Shown piece by piece: positions 18,411-30,126 of a stretch of 58,833 bases of DNA. A program made the position numbers and the translations under genes. This stretch comes from Dyella sp. EPa41. Lineage in GTDB: Bacteria; Pseudomonadota; Gammaproteobacteria; Xanthomonadales; Rhodanobacteraceae. Below the pieces are notes generated by a model that saw only the letters and a list, made by a program, of their open reading frames with translations, was not told the DNA's origin and did not search any database. Positions within the stretch are counted from its first letter, which is position 1. Each line of letters starts with the position of its first letter. Where the stretch lies: contig NZ_BCPR01000025.1 of assembly GCF_016586165.1 (NCBI RefSeq), positions 1-58,833 on the forward strand, read 5' to 3'.

Positions 18411-21218
18411 ATGCCGGCAACGGGCCCGAGGGCCACGCTGGCCGGACGGGAGCGCGACGCGATCGTCGGTCCGTTCGTGCTGGTGATCGTGGTGATGATC
18501 CTGCTGTGCGTGGCGAGCCTGGACGTGCTGTCCGCGGCGCGCGCCTTCGTGGGCGGCGAAAGCCATTGGTCGAAGGCGCAGAAGGTCGCCGTTTCCGAAC
18601 TGCAGCATTACCTCACCACGTTCTCCGAGCACGAGTACCAGGCCTTTCTCGACGCCATCGCGATACCGCAGGGCGATCGCCGGGCGCGCATCGAACTGAA
18701 CCGGCCCTCGCCCGACATGTCGGTGGTGAATACCGAGTTCATGCGGGGCGGCATCGACCGGGACGACGTGCCGGGAATGGCCCGGCTGTATCGCCACGCG
18801 GGTGGCCTGCCCGACGTGCGCGACGCGGTGGGCGCCTGGGCCCAGGGTGATGAACTCATCATCGAGCTGACGCGGGTGGCCGAGGACATCCACCGGCAGG
18901 CGCTCGCCGGCGAGCGCGACCGCCAGTGGATAGAACAGTCGCGCGACCGCATCCGCGTGCTCGATGCACGCCTCACTCCGCTCGAGTACGCCTTTTCCGA
19001 TGCGCTGGGCAAGGCATCGCGGGAGACCGCCATGCTGTTGCGCGTGGCGCTCTGCGCGATCGGCGCCTTGCTGGTGCTGGTGGCTGCGCGTCGCGTCCGT
19101 CGCCTGCTCGAAGAGCGCGCCCGCATGGTCGAGGAACTACGCGCCAGCGACGATCGCTACCGCCTGGCCGTCGCCGGGAGCAACGACGGCCTGTGGGATT
19201 GGGATCGCGGCAGTCGACAGGTCTATCTTTCGCCACGCCTGCGCCAGATGCTCGGCATGCCCGACGAACAGGGCCCGGCGCACGGGATGGACGTCTTCCG
19301 ATGGCTGCATCCGCAGGACCGCGTGGTCGCCATGCGCGCCGTGGTGGCCCACGTGCGCCGCGGCCGTCCGCTGGACCTGCAGTTTCGCGTGCCGCGTCCC
19401 GACGGGCGCATTCGCTGGTATCACGCGCGCGGCGCGTCCACCCGCGCCGTCGGCGGCATGGCCGTGCGCACGGCCGGCTCCGTCACCGATATCACCGAAC
19501 GCCGTGAAGCCGACGCCCTGCTGTTTGCCGCGAAGGAACGCGCGGAGGTGACGCTGCAGTCGATCGGCGACGCGGTGATCACCACGGATGCGCATGGCTG
19601 CATCGATTACCTCAACCCCAGCGCGGAGCGCCTGACCCGGTGGTCGATGGAACTGGCGCACGGGTTGCCGGTGGCATCCCTCTGCGGTTTCGTGAGCGAG
19701 GCCAATCGCCAGCCGATTCCCGATCCGGTGCGCCAGGTGCTGCAGCGACAGGCGGCCTGGGGCTCGCCCGACAAGCTGCTGCTGGCGCATGCCGACGGCT
19801 GGTCGGTGGCGGTGGACCTCACCGTCACGCCGATCCGCGATCGCCAGGGCGCCACCAGCGGCGTGGTGCTGGTGATGCGCGACGTCAGCAGCGAGCGCGA
19901 ACACGCCGCGCAACTGAGTTACCAGGCCAGCCACGATCCACTCACCGGCCTGATCAATCGCCGCGAATTCGAACGGCGCCTTGCCCACGCCCGGCACGCC
20001 GCGCAGGCCAGCGGTTCGTCGTTCGCCGTGCTTTACGTGGACCTGGACCAGTTCAAGGTGGTCAACGACACCTGCAGCCATGCCGCCGGCGATGAACTGC
20101 TGCGCCAGGTGGCCACCCTGTTCGGCTCGGTGGTCCGCGCGTCGGACGCCGTTGCGCGGCTTGGCGGCGACGAGTTCGTGCTGTTGCTGGAAGAGTGCGA
20201 CGAAGCCGAGGCACGGGTCGTGGCCGAGAGCCTGCGCACCGCGATCGGCGACCATCATTTCGCCTATCGGCAGCACAGCTTCGTGATCTCCGCCAGCATC
20301 GGCATGGTGAGCATGGACGCGGCCCGCTCCACCACCGAGGACATCCTCGGCGCCGCCGACGCCGCCTGTCATCTCGCCAAGGAAAAAGGCCGCAACCGCG
20401 TGCAGGCGTATCGCCTGGACAACGACGAAGTGGTCGTGCGGCAGTCGGAAATGTGCTGGGTCGCGCGGCTGCAGCGCGCCTTGTCCACCCATCGCTTCGT
20501 GCTCTACGCGCAGGACATCGTCGACCTGCGGCAGCCGCGGAAACGAAGGCACTTCGAGCTGCTGCTGCGCATGCGTGACGAGGACGGCACGTTGATCCCG
20601 CCACGCGCCTTCATTCCCGCCGCCGAGCGCTATGGCCTGATGCCGTCGATCGACCGCTGGGTGGTGCAGGCGGCGTTTACCGGCCTGCGCACGCTGGCGG
20701 CGCGTGATCCGGCCGCCGCGCCGCCGTTGTGCTCCATCAACCTGTCCGGCACGTCGTTGTGCGACGTGGATTTCACGGCCTACCTGCGCGAACAGTTCGC
20801 CCTGCTCGGCATCGCGCCTTCGACGATCTGCTTCGAGATCACCGAAACCGCGGCCATTTCCAGCCTCTCGCGCGCCATCGCCTTCATCGAGGACATGCGC
20901 GCGCTGGGTTGCCGCTTCTCGCTCGACGACTTCGGCGCCGGCATGTCCTCGTTCACCTACCTCAAGCACCTGCCGGTGGACTTCGTGAAGATCGAGGGAA
21001 GCTTCGTGAAGGACATGCTGCACGACCCGATCGACTACGCGATGGTGGAAGCGATCAACAAGCTGGGCCATGCCACCGGCAAGCTCACCATTGCCGAATG
21101 CGTGAGTTCGGGGCCCCTGCTGGAGGAAGTGCGGCGATTGGGCATCGATTTCGCGCAGGGTTTCGTCGTCGCCGCGCCGCGCCCGTTCATGCCCTCGGAC
21201 AGCACCGCCGCCGCATGA
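18411..21218 (+). CDS. Membrane PAS-GGDEF-EAL c-di-GMP turnover protein
   Basis: The 935-residue protein has TM1 (about 20-40), a periplasmic region of about 160 residues, TM2 (about 205-225), two PAS domains, then GGDEF (RLGGDEFVLLLEE, intact) and EAL. In the EAL domain the signature reads FELLLRM, and ITETAA, LDDFGAGMSS, DFVKIEGSF and AECV keep the metal and catalytic positions I can place, so both synthesis and hydrolysis remain possible. I chose ATG 18411, preceded by GGGGGAGA; an ATG 36 nt upstream has no ribosome site. The 206 bp before it hold no gene. Confidence 0.92.
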   Translation: MPATGPRATLAGRERDAIVGPFVLVIVVMILLCVASLDVLSAARAFVGGESHWSKAQKVAVSELQHYLTTFSEHEYQAFLDAIAIPQGDRRARIELNRPSPDMSVVNTEFMRGGIDRDDVPGMARLYRHAGGLPDVRDAVGAWAQGDELIIELTRVAEDIHRQALAGERDRQWIEQSRDRIRVLDARLTPLEYAFSDALGKASRETAMLLRVALCAIGALLVLVAARRVRRLLEERARMVEELRASDDRYRLAVAGSNDGLWDWDRGSRQVYLSPRLRQMLGMPDEQGPAHGMDVFRWLHPQDRVVAMRAVVAHVRRGRPLDLQFRVPRPDGRIRWYHARGASTRAVGGMAVRTAGSVTDITERREADALLFAAKERAEVTLQSIGDAVITTDAHGCIDYLNPSAERLTRWSMELAHGLPVASLCGFVSEANRQPIPDPVRQVLQRQAAWGSPDKLLLAHADGWSVAVDLTVTPIRDRQGATSGVVLVMRDVSSEREHAAQLSYQASHDPLTGLINRREFERRLAHARHAAQASGSSFAVLYVDLDQFKVVNDTCSHAAGDELLRQVATLFGSVVRASDAVARLGGDEFVLLLEECDEAEARVVAESLRTAIGDHHFAYRQHSFVISASIGMVSMDAARSTTEDILGAADAACHLAKEKGRNRVQAYRLDNDEVVVRQSEMCWVARLQRALSTHRFVLYAQDIVDLRQPRKRRHFELLLRMRDEDGTLIPPRAFIPAAERYGLMPSIDRWVVQAAFTGLRTLAARDPAAAPPLCSINLSGTSLCDVDFTAYLREQFALLGIAPSTICFEITETAAISSLSRAIAFIEDMRALGCRFSLDDFGAGMSSFTYLKHLPVDFVKIEGSFVKDMLHDPIDYAMVEAINKLGHATGKLTIAECVSSGPLLEEVRRLGIDFAQGFVVAAPRPFMPSDSTAAA

Positions 21219-21231
21219 GCGGCCGGCCGCT

Positions 21232-21498
21232 TCAGCGCGTGTGGAAGCTGTCGGCGACGGGCGCCTCGCAGTGCTCGCGCCGCACGTCGTCCACGCGCGC
21301 GCCGGAAGGTCCGCGCCACAGCCACGACTCCAGCGCGTCCAGCGCGGCATCCGTGCCGCTGGCGATTACTTCGACGCGGCCGTCGGGCAGGTTCTCCGCG
21401 TGGCCGCGCAACCCCAGCGCCAGTGCCTGTTCACGGGTGCTGGCGCGATAGAACACGCCCTGCACCCTGCCGCTGACGAGGAAGCGCGCGGCGGCCAT
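21232..21498 (-). CDS. acyP: Acylphosphatase
   Basis: The 88-residue enzyme hydrolyses acyl phosphates. It has FLVSGRVQGVFYRAST with the catalytic Arg and GHAENLPDGRVEV with the catalytic Asn in the usual positions. The start at ATG 21498 lies 2 bp after the thioredoxin-like gene stop, so the two are likely one operon with YihY. It ends 13 bp from the convergent GGDEF-EAL gene. Confidence 0.93.
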   Translation of the reverse strand: MAAARFLVSGRVQGVFYRASTREQALALGLRGHAENLPDGRVEVIASGTDAALDALESWLWRGPSGARVDDVRREHCEAPVADSFHTR

Positions 21499-21500
21499 GG

Positions 21501-21980
21501 CTATTTGCCCAGGCCGATGGCCTGGCCCAGCGACGCCTCCGTCACCGGGCCCACGAAGCGTTTGGCCACCTTGCCGTCCGGACCGATCAGCCACGTGGTG
21601 GGAAGCCCGCGCGGCTCGTCGAAGTCAGTGAGCGGCTTGTCCAACGTGACCTGCGCGACCGGATAACTCACCGGATGCTTGACCAGGAAGGCCTGGATAT
21701 CGGCCTTCTCGCTGTCCTCGTAGGCGAGGCCGATGGCACTCACCTTGTCCTTGTGCGCGGCGGCGAAGCGGGAGATGTCGGGCATCTCCTTGATGCACGG
21801 CACGCACCAGGTGGCCCAGAAGTTGACGATCACCCACTTGCCGCGCTGGCTGGCCAGGTCGTAGGGCTTGCCGTCGAGCGTGGTGACCTTGAGCGCGGGC
21901 TGCTCGGGCATCGCGGCCTGCGCGCTGCCGGCAAACGCCAGCACCAGACCGAGCGCGGCCAGCGGTTTCAGCAATGTCAT
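21501..21980 (-). CDS. TlpA/ResA-type periplasmic thiol-disulfide protein
   Basis: The 159-residue protein has a cleavable signal peptide (to about SAQA, residue 22), then a thioredoxin fold with active site WATWCVPCIKEMP and the cis-Pro segment GLPTTWLIG. The family reduces or oxidises disulfides in the periplasm. It overlaps the YihY gene by 4 bp and precedes acylphosphatase by 2 bp, so all three are probably translated from one mRNA. The redox direction and partner are not known. Confidence 0.9.
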   Translation of the reverse strand: MTLLKPLAALGLVLAFAGSAQAAMPEQPALKVTTLDGKPYDLASQRGKWVIVNFWATWCVPCIKEMPDISRFAAAHKDKVSAIGLAYEDSEKADIQAFLVKHPVSYPVAQVTLDKPLTDFDEPRGLPTTWLIGPDGKVAKRFVGPVTEASLGQAIGLGK

Positions 21981-23254
21981 GGATGGTGATCCTCGGATGC
22001 ATTCGTTGCCGGCGATACCGGCGGGTAAGCCACGTCGAGCCGCGTGCGCAGGCTGTCATCGAGCGATTGCGCCGCGCTGTCCAGCAGCGCCACCAGCTCG
22101 GGCGGCAGCTCCAGGCCGTATTCCTGCGCGTCCCTGGAGGGGCGCAGCGGGATGCGGTAGTCGCAATGAGCATACACGCGCAGCAAATCGGTGTTGTCGA
22201 GGCTGCGGCACAAGACCCAGCCGCCGCCTTCCACGCGGCGGATCACGGCGGCACGCTCCAGGTCGGCGAAATAATTCGCGATGACGCCGTAGCCCAGCTG
22301 CGGCGCCCGGCGGCGCACGCGATCGTGGTCAAGCTGCGCACCCTCGCGATGCGCGTCGATGAAGTGTCCCAGCACCAGCAGCAGGCCGAGCAAGGCCGCG
22401 TCTTCGGGCAGGCAGGTCCGGGGTGGCTCGTAGTCGAATGCGGAAAGCGAGGCTGCCACCGACGCGCACAGGATCACGATCACCCACGAGAGGTAGATCC
22501 ACAGCAGGAAGATCGGGATCGCCGCCAACGCCGCGCCATACACCTGCTGGTAGGTGTGCGCGTGATGGATGAAACGCGCGAAACCCCAGCGCGCGATCTC
22601 GAACAGCACCGCGCCGAGCAAGGCGCCGATGGCGGCGTCCTTTGGTCGTACCTTGCGGTTGGGCACCACCAGGTAGATGAGCATGAGGGTGAGGAAGGTG
22701 ACGATGAACGGCAGCATCGCCAACAGGCGTTGGCCCAGCCCCAGCGTGCCGGCAGCCTCGTTGAGGATAGGCAGCGCCGTCGCATACGAGGCCACCGCCA
22801 ACCCGCCCACGACCAGCACCGGACCGAGCGTGAGCGCCGCCCAGTACAACAGCACGCGCGACACCCAGCTGCGCTGGCGCTGCACGCGCCAGATGCGGTT
22901 CATGCGGTCTTCGATGCTCACCATCATGGACACCGCGCTGAAGAACATCACCAGCACGCTGATGCCGGTGAGCTTGCTGGCGTTCTCCGCGAAGCCGTTG
23001 AGGTATTCCTGCACGCGCTCGCCGGCCGCGGGCACGAAGTTGCTGAAGACGAATTCGATCAATGTGCTGCGCGCGTCGGCGAACGCCGGAAACGCGGCGA
23101 AGATCGCCAGCGAGGCGACGATCAGCGGCACCAGCGACACCAGCGTGGTGTAGGACAGCGCACCGGCGGTCTCGAAGCATTTGTCGTCGATGAACCGCTG
23201 CCAGAGGAAGTGGCTGAAACTGCGGGTGCGATCGCGATCGAAACGCAAGGCCAT
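21977..23254 (-). CDS. YihY/UPF0761-family inner-membrane protein with C-terminal extension
   Basis: The 425-residue protein is of the YihY (formerly RNase BN) family. It has about six membrane segments in residues 30-280, including the family hallmarks ETAGALSYTTLVSLVPL and SWVIVILCASVAASL. A soluble tail of about 130 residues follows, rich in charged helices and ending NASEDHHP. The function is unsettled; the RNase name is historical. AAGGGAA precedes the ATG. It is first in a three-gene operon. Confidence 0.9.
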   Translation of the reverse strand: MALRFDRDRTRSFSHFLWQRFIDDKCFETAGALSYTTLVSLVPLIVASLAIFAAFPAFADARSTLIEFVFSNFVPAAGERVQEYLNGFAENASKLTGISVLVMFFSAVSMMVSIEDRMNRIWRVQRQRSWVSRVLLYWAALTLGPVLVVGGLAVASYATALPILNEAAGTLGLGQRLLAMLPFIVTFLTLMLIYLVVPNRKVRPKDAAIGALLGAVLFEIARWGFARFIHHAHTYQQVYGAALAAIPIFLLWIYLSWVIVILCASVAASLSAFDYEPPRTCLPEDAALLGLLLVLGHFIDAHREGAQLDHDRVRRRAPQLGYGVIANYFADLERAAVIRRVEGGGWVLCRSLDNTDLLRVYAHCDYRIPLRPSRDAQEYGLELPPELVALLDSAAQSLDDSLRTRLDVAYPPVSPATNASEDHHP

Positions 23255-23270
23255 GGGGGTTCCCTTCTAA

Positions 23271-24334
<1,064 letters not shown>

Positions 24335-24349
24335 ACGAGCCCTCTTCCT

Positions 24350-24429
24350 GCAGGAGCGCACCCAGTGCGCGACCGCAGCGTTGGGCGTTGCCGCTTCGCA
24401 GGTTTTTCGCGCACTGGGTGCGCTCCTAC
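24350..24429. repeat. REP pair between DUF2069 and MocR genes
   Basis: Two inverted arms, GCAGGAGCGCACCCAGTGCG and its complement ending CTCCTAC, flank about 35 bp. The arms match the other REP copies in this window. The right arm contains the TAG stop of the convergent MocR gene (24426-24428). Confidence 0.88.
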
Positions 24430-25910
24430 AGGGAGAACGCCTGGCACTTGCCGAGCCGGCGCACGCCCTCGTCGATCTGCGCCGGCGATACGCCGCCATA
24501 GCCGAGGATCAGGCCGGCACGCCCGGGCGATTCCAGATAGCACGGCGAGAGCGGACGCACCGATACACCGTGCAGGGCCGCCTCGCGCGACAGCGCCACG
24601 TCGTCGGTGCCCTCGGGCAGCAAGCCCACCAGCTGCATGCCGGCGTCGGCGCCGATGATGCGCAACCTGCCGCCCAGCCATCGCTCGATGGACCGGATCA
24701 AGGCCATGCGCCGCTCACGGTAGAGCGCGCGCATCGCGCGGATGTGCCGGGCGAAATGTCCTTCGCGGATGAAATCCGCCATGGCGAGCTGGAACAGCGT
24801 GGAGGAGAACGTGTCGATCGCATCGCGCCCCGCATGGAACGCGGGCACGAGATCCCTCGGCACCACCATGTAACCCAGGCGCAGCGCCGGATACATCACC
24901 TTGCTGAAGGTGCCCACGTAGACGACGCGTCCGGCGGTATCCAGGCCTTGCAGCGACGCCACCGGCTTGCCGCCGAAGCGGTACTCGCTGTCGTAGTCGT
25001 CCTCGATGATCCAGGCATCGTCGCGCTCGGCCCAGGCCAGCAGTTGCATGCGCCGCGCGGCGCTCATGGTGGTGCCCAGCGGAAACTGGTGCGACGGCGA
25101 GATGTAGGCCGCGCGCGCGCCGCGCGCACGGCGTAGGCCGGCTTCCACGTCGATGCCGTCGCCATCCACCGGCACGGGCACCATCGGCACGCCGGCGGTG
25201 CGAAACGCCTGGTGCGCGCCGGGATAGCCCGGATCCTCCATCCACACGCGATCGCCGGCATCCAGCAGCACGTGCGCGCAGATCTGCAGCGCCTGCTGCG
25301 AACCCGTGGTGATCAACACCTGCGAGGCATCGCAGCGCACCGAACGCGACATGCCCAGGTAGCTCGCCACCGCTTCGCGCAACGGCCAGTGTCCCGCGGG
25401 ATCGCCGTAACTCATCGCCTCCACGCTCAAGGTCCGCGCGTGGCGATTCACCAGGCGCGCCCATACCGGCGTGGGAAAACGGTCCAACGCCGGCATGCCC
25501 ACGCGGAACGCACCCAGGCTGTCGAGCCAGGTCTGCTCGGGTGACGCCAACTGCCCGCTGCGGCGGGAGATGCGCCGCGAAGCGGGCGGCGGGTTGGCTT
25601 CATCAAGGGACCGCTGGCGTTTCGCCGCCGGCGCCATGCTGGGTATCGCCCTCGCCACGCGCGTGCCCGAACCGGTGAAGGTTTCCAGGTACCCCTCGGC
25701 CAGCAACTGGTCGTACGCACTGAGCACCGGGATGCGCGAGATGCTCAGTTCGCCGGCGAGATGACGGGTGGAGGGCACGGGTTGCCCGGGCCGCAGGTGA
25801 CCATCGAGGATGGCGCGGCGAAACCAGTCCGACAGCTGCTGGTACATCGGCGTATCCGACGCCGGGTCCACCGCGACCGGTGGCAGGAAGCTCGTGCTCG
25901 CACGGGTCAT
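24426..25910 (-). CDS. MocR/PdxR-subfamily GntR transcription regulator
   Basis: The 494-residue protein has an N-terminal GntR winged helix (YQQLSDWFRRAILDGHLRPG) and a fold-type I aminotransferase domain with the PLP segment GTFSKVMYPALRLGYM (Lys Schiff base). Such regulators bind PLP and control vitamin B6, GABA or related genes. I chose ATG 25910, with GGAGA 5 nt upstream. The stop lies in a REP arm. The divergent barrel gene at 26068 and the direct repeats at 25990-26025 suggest it regulates itself and that gene. Confidence 0.92.
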   Translation of the reverse strand: MTRASTSFLPPVAVDPASDTPMYQQLSDWFRRAILDGHLRPGQPVPSTRHLAGELSISRIPVLSAYDQLLAEGYLETFTGSGTRVARAIPSMAPAAKRQRSLDEANPPPASRRISRRSGQLASPEQTWLDSLGAFRVGMPALDRFPTPVWARLVNRHARTLSVEAMSYGDPAGHWPLREAVASYLGMSRSVRCDASQVLITTGSQQALQICAHVLLDAGDRVWMEDPGYPGAHQAFRTAGVPMVPVPVDGDGIDVEAGLRRARGARAAYISPSHQFPLGTTMSAARRMQLLAWAERDDAWIIEDDYDSEYRFGGKPVASLQGLDTAGRVVYVGTFSKVMYPALRLGYMVVPRDLVPAFHAGRDAIDTFSSTLFQLAMADFIREGHFARHIRAMRALYRERRMALIRSIERWLGGRLRIIGADAGMQLVGLLPEGTDDVALSREAALHGVSVRPLSPCYLESPGRAGLILGYGGVSPAQIDEGVRRLGKCQAFSL

Positions 25911-25989
25911 CGCAATCTCCGGATGGCACCGGGCATGCCCGGCGTCGTCTCCTTGCGGGCCGCCTCCAGACGACACCGCCATGGGCCTC

Positions 25990-26025
25990 AAGTGGTCATA
26001 TCAAATCTTAGCAAAGTGGATATTT
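25990..26025. promoter_or_regulatory. Direct-repeat operator candidate for the MocR regulator
   Basis: Two direct copies, CAAGTGGTCATAT and AAAGTGGATATTT, have their AAGTGG cores exactly 24 bp apart (25990 and 26014) in the 157-bp divergent gap. As I recall, PdxR of Corynebacterium glutamicum recognises AAAGTGGW-type sites, and MocR proteins bind direct repeats. The sites lie in an AT-rich island unlike the flanks. Confidence 0.55.
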
Positions 26026-26067
26026 CAGACGACCGCCCAGAGACATAGCTTGGCGCCCGTCCCGCCC

Positions 26068-27078
26068 ATGGAAGTGCTCGTGAAGGCCCATCAACCGGTC
26101 GTCCCCACCCTGTCCCGCCTGGCCCTCTTCGCGCTGGCCTGCCTGCTGGAACTGCTTTCGTCGCCCGCTGGCGCGCTCCCCGCCGCGGACGACGTCTACT
26201 GGCAATCGCGCGAAGACGCCTGGTGGACGGGCCCCATGATGGCGAACTCGCCGGAGACGGGCGCGCCCGGGCACTTCCTTGCCGAGCCCTACCTCTACGA
26301 CGTGCGCACCCCGCATGCCAACAGCTACGGTTCGCGCACCTATCTGGTCTACGGCCTCGCCAACAACTTCAGCGTCGGCGTGATCCCGGTGTTCGGTTAC
26401 AACCGGGTCGATGGCGGACCCCACAGCAGCGGCGTGGGTCTGGGCGATTTCGTACTGCAGGCGCAGTATCAGTTCACCCATTTCCATGACGACAGCTGGG
26501 TGCCGAGCACCGCCATCATGCTGCAGGAAACGCTCCCCACCGGTAAGTACGACCGACTGGGCAACCGCCCCGCCGACGGCATGGGCAGCGGCGTGTACAC
26601 CACGACGCTGGGCTTCAACGCGCAAACCTACCTGTGGATGCCGAACGGACGCATCCTGCGCCTGCGCCTGAACCTCACGGCGTCCTACTCTGGCGGTACC
26701 GACGTGCACGGCACGAGCGTGTACGGCACCAGCGACAGCTTTCGTGGCCATGCCCGGCCCGGCAACAGCTACGGCATCGACCTGGCGGCGGAATACAGCC
26801 TCACGCAACGCTGGGTGCTCGCGCTGGATGCGCTCTACAACCACAACGGCAACACGCGCGTCACCGGCGAAGACGTCGTCGATCCGTTCGGCGGCCCACC
26901 GCTGCCACGCGACCTGCACATGAACTCCGGTACGAGTGACTACTGGGGCGTGGCGCCGGCCATCGAATACAACTGGACGCCGAACATCGGCGTGTTGCTG
27001 GGTACCCGGGTGATCTTCGGCGGCCATCACACGCCGTCCTCGATCACGCCGGCGATCGCGCTCAACTACGTCCACTAG
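26068..27078 (+). CDS. Outer-membrane beta-barrel protein, phenol-degradation MetA/transporter-like
   Basis: The 336-residue protein has a signal peptide ending near SSPAGA (about residue 32) and alternating aromatic/hydrophobic strands, with YLVYGLANNFSVGVIPVFGY and the C-terminal strand APAIALNYVH typical of barrels. It resembles the MetA-pathway putative transporter family (PF13557-like), whose role is poorly defined. The next gene follows 12 bp downstream. ATG 26068 was chosen because it sets the signal peptide; a GTG 12 nt later is also possible. Confidence 0.75.
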   Translation: MEVLVKAHQPVVPTLSRLALFALACLLELLSSPAGALPAADDVYWQSREDAWWTGPMMANSPETGAPGHFLAEPYLYDVRTPHANSYGSRTYLVYGLANNFSVGVIPVFGYNRVDGGPHSSGVGLGDFVLQAQYQFTHFHDDSWVPSTAIMLQETLPTGKYDRLGNRPADGMGSGVYTTTLGFNAQTYLWMPNGRILRLRLNLTASYSGGTDVHGTSVYGTSDSFRGHARPGNSYGIDLAAEYSLTQRWVLALDALYNHNGNTRVTGEDVVDPFGGPPLPRDLHMNSGTSDYWGVAPAIEYNWTPNIGVLLGTRVIFGGHHTPSSITPAIALNYVH

Positions 27079-27090
27079 AGGAGTGTCGCC

Positions 27091-27849
27091 ATGAGTCGTC
27101 CGTCGCGCATGACCCTGCTTGCTTGCTGTTCGTTCTTCGCCGTCGCCGCGGCGGCCGCGGTGGCATTGCCTTCGCGCATCGGCCTGGCGATCGCCGATCC
27201 TGGACGCCCCGCCGAAGACCGCGCGCTCGACGACAGCCGGCACGTGGCGGCAGTGCTCGCCTTCGCCGATATCCGCCCTGGCGACAAGGTGGTGGACCTG
27301 ATGCCGGGCAAGGGCTACTACACGCGCCTCTTCAGCAAGCTGGCCGGGCCGGACGGCAAGGTCTACGCGCTGCAGCCGGCGGAGATGGACAAGGCGGCGC
27401 CCAAGGGCCTGCAGAGTCTGCGCAGCTTCGCGGGCACGCCCGCTTACGCCAACGTCGTGGTGCTGGTGCAGCCGGTGTCGGCGATGAGCCTGCCCGAGAA
27501 GGTCGACGTGATCTGGACCTCGCAGAACTATCACGACCTGCACGACCCGTTCATGGGCCCGCCGGACATCGCCAAGGTCGACGCCGCGCTGTTCAATGCC
27601 CTCAAGCCCCACGGCACCCTGATCGTGCTGGACCATGCGGCCGCTGCCGGCACGGGCGCCAGCCATACCGACGACCTGCATCGCATCGACCCCGCGACCG
27701 TCAAGGCGGAACTCACCGCCGCCGGTTTCCACTACGAAGGCGAAAGCAACGCGCTGCGCAACCCTGCCGACACGCACGCGCTGGGCATCCGCGATCCGTC
27801 CATCCGCAGCCATACCGATCGCTTCATCCTGAAGTTCACCAAGCCCTGA
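27091..27849 (+). CDS. Predicted exported class I methyltransferase-like protein
   Basis: The 252-residue protein has an N-terminal signal or anchor (to about residue 33) and a Rossmann methyltransferase core: KVVDLMPGKGYYTRLFSKL (SAM loop), VYALQPAEM and VIWTSQNYHDLHDP, with HGTLIVLDHAA. This is the COG4798-type predicted methyltransferase. SAM is not expected in the periplasm, so its true role is open. GAGGAG stands 7 nt before the ATG. It is likely in an operon with the barrel gene upstream. Confidence 0.85.
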   Translation: MSRPSRMTLLACCSFFAVAAAAAVALPSRIGLAIADPGRPAEDRALDDSRHVAAVLAFADIRPGDKVVDLMPGKGYYTRLFSKLAGPDGKVYALQPAEMDKAAPKGLQSLRSFAGTPAYANVVVLVQPVSAMSLPEKVDVIWTSQNYHDLHDPFMGPPDIAKVDAALFNALKPHGTLIVLDHAAAAGTGASHTDDLHRIDPATVKAELTAAGFHYEGESNALRNPADTHALGIRDPSIRSHTDRFILKFTKP

Positions 27850-27894
27850 CATCGTCGCGATAGGCTTGGGTTTCCCCAGCCCAGGACCATCGCG

Positions 27895-28362
27895 ATGACC
27901 GCACCCCGCGAGCTGCTCAAGGCCGACGACATCGAGGCCATGCCCGCCACGCTCAGCATCCATCCGCTCAATCCGAACGGGGTGCGGCATCGCAAGTCGC
28001 TGGGCGATGCCACGGGGCTCACGCGGATCGGCGTGCATCGCATCGAGCTGCAGCCGGGCCACGATTCCAGCGAATACCACCGGCACCTGTACGAGGAAGA
28101 ATGCGTCTACGTGCTGTCGGGGCGCGGCACCGCGCTCATCGACGACCAGCCGCACGCCGTCGGCGCCGGTGATTTCCTCGGCTTCGCCGGCAACGGGCCG
28201 GCGCACGTGCTTACCAACAGCGGCGACGAACCGCTCGTGTTGCTGGTGATGGGCCAACGACTGGCGCAGGATGTGTGCGATTACCCGCATCGGCAGCTGC
28301 GCCTGTACGTCCATGGCGACCAGGCAGACCTGGTCGATCTTGGGGCGATCCGGCCAGGCTGA
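27895..28362 (+). CDS. Cupin-domain protein
   Basis: The 155-residue single cupin has motif 1 DSSEYHRHLYEEECVYVLSG (metal ligands His and Glu) and motif 2 GDFLGFAGNGPAHVLTNSG. The substrate is unknown. Relatives include sugar-phosphate isomerases and dioxygenases. It lies 45 bp after the methyltransferase-like gene and 60 bp before the acyl-CoA dehydrogenase gene, all on one strand. Confidence 0.85.
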   Translation: MTAPRELLKADDIEAMPATLSIHPLNPNGVRHRKSLGDATGLTRIGVHRIELQPGHDSSEYHRHLYEEECVYVLSGRGTALIDDQPHAVGAGDFLGFAGNGPAHVLTNSGDEPLVLLVMGQRLAQDVCDYPHRQLRLYVHGDQADLVDLGAIRPG

Positions 28363-28422
28363 GCCCGCGCATCGCCGGCATCGTGCCTATACTCGCAGCG
28401 ACCGATCCGCCGGGGGCCGACC

Positions 28423-30069
<1,647 letters not shown>

Positions 30070-30126
30070 GCAGGAAAGGCCGGCACCCGCTAAAATGGCC
30101 GCTTCCCCACCTTGCGGTTCCCGACC

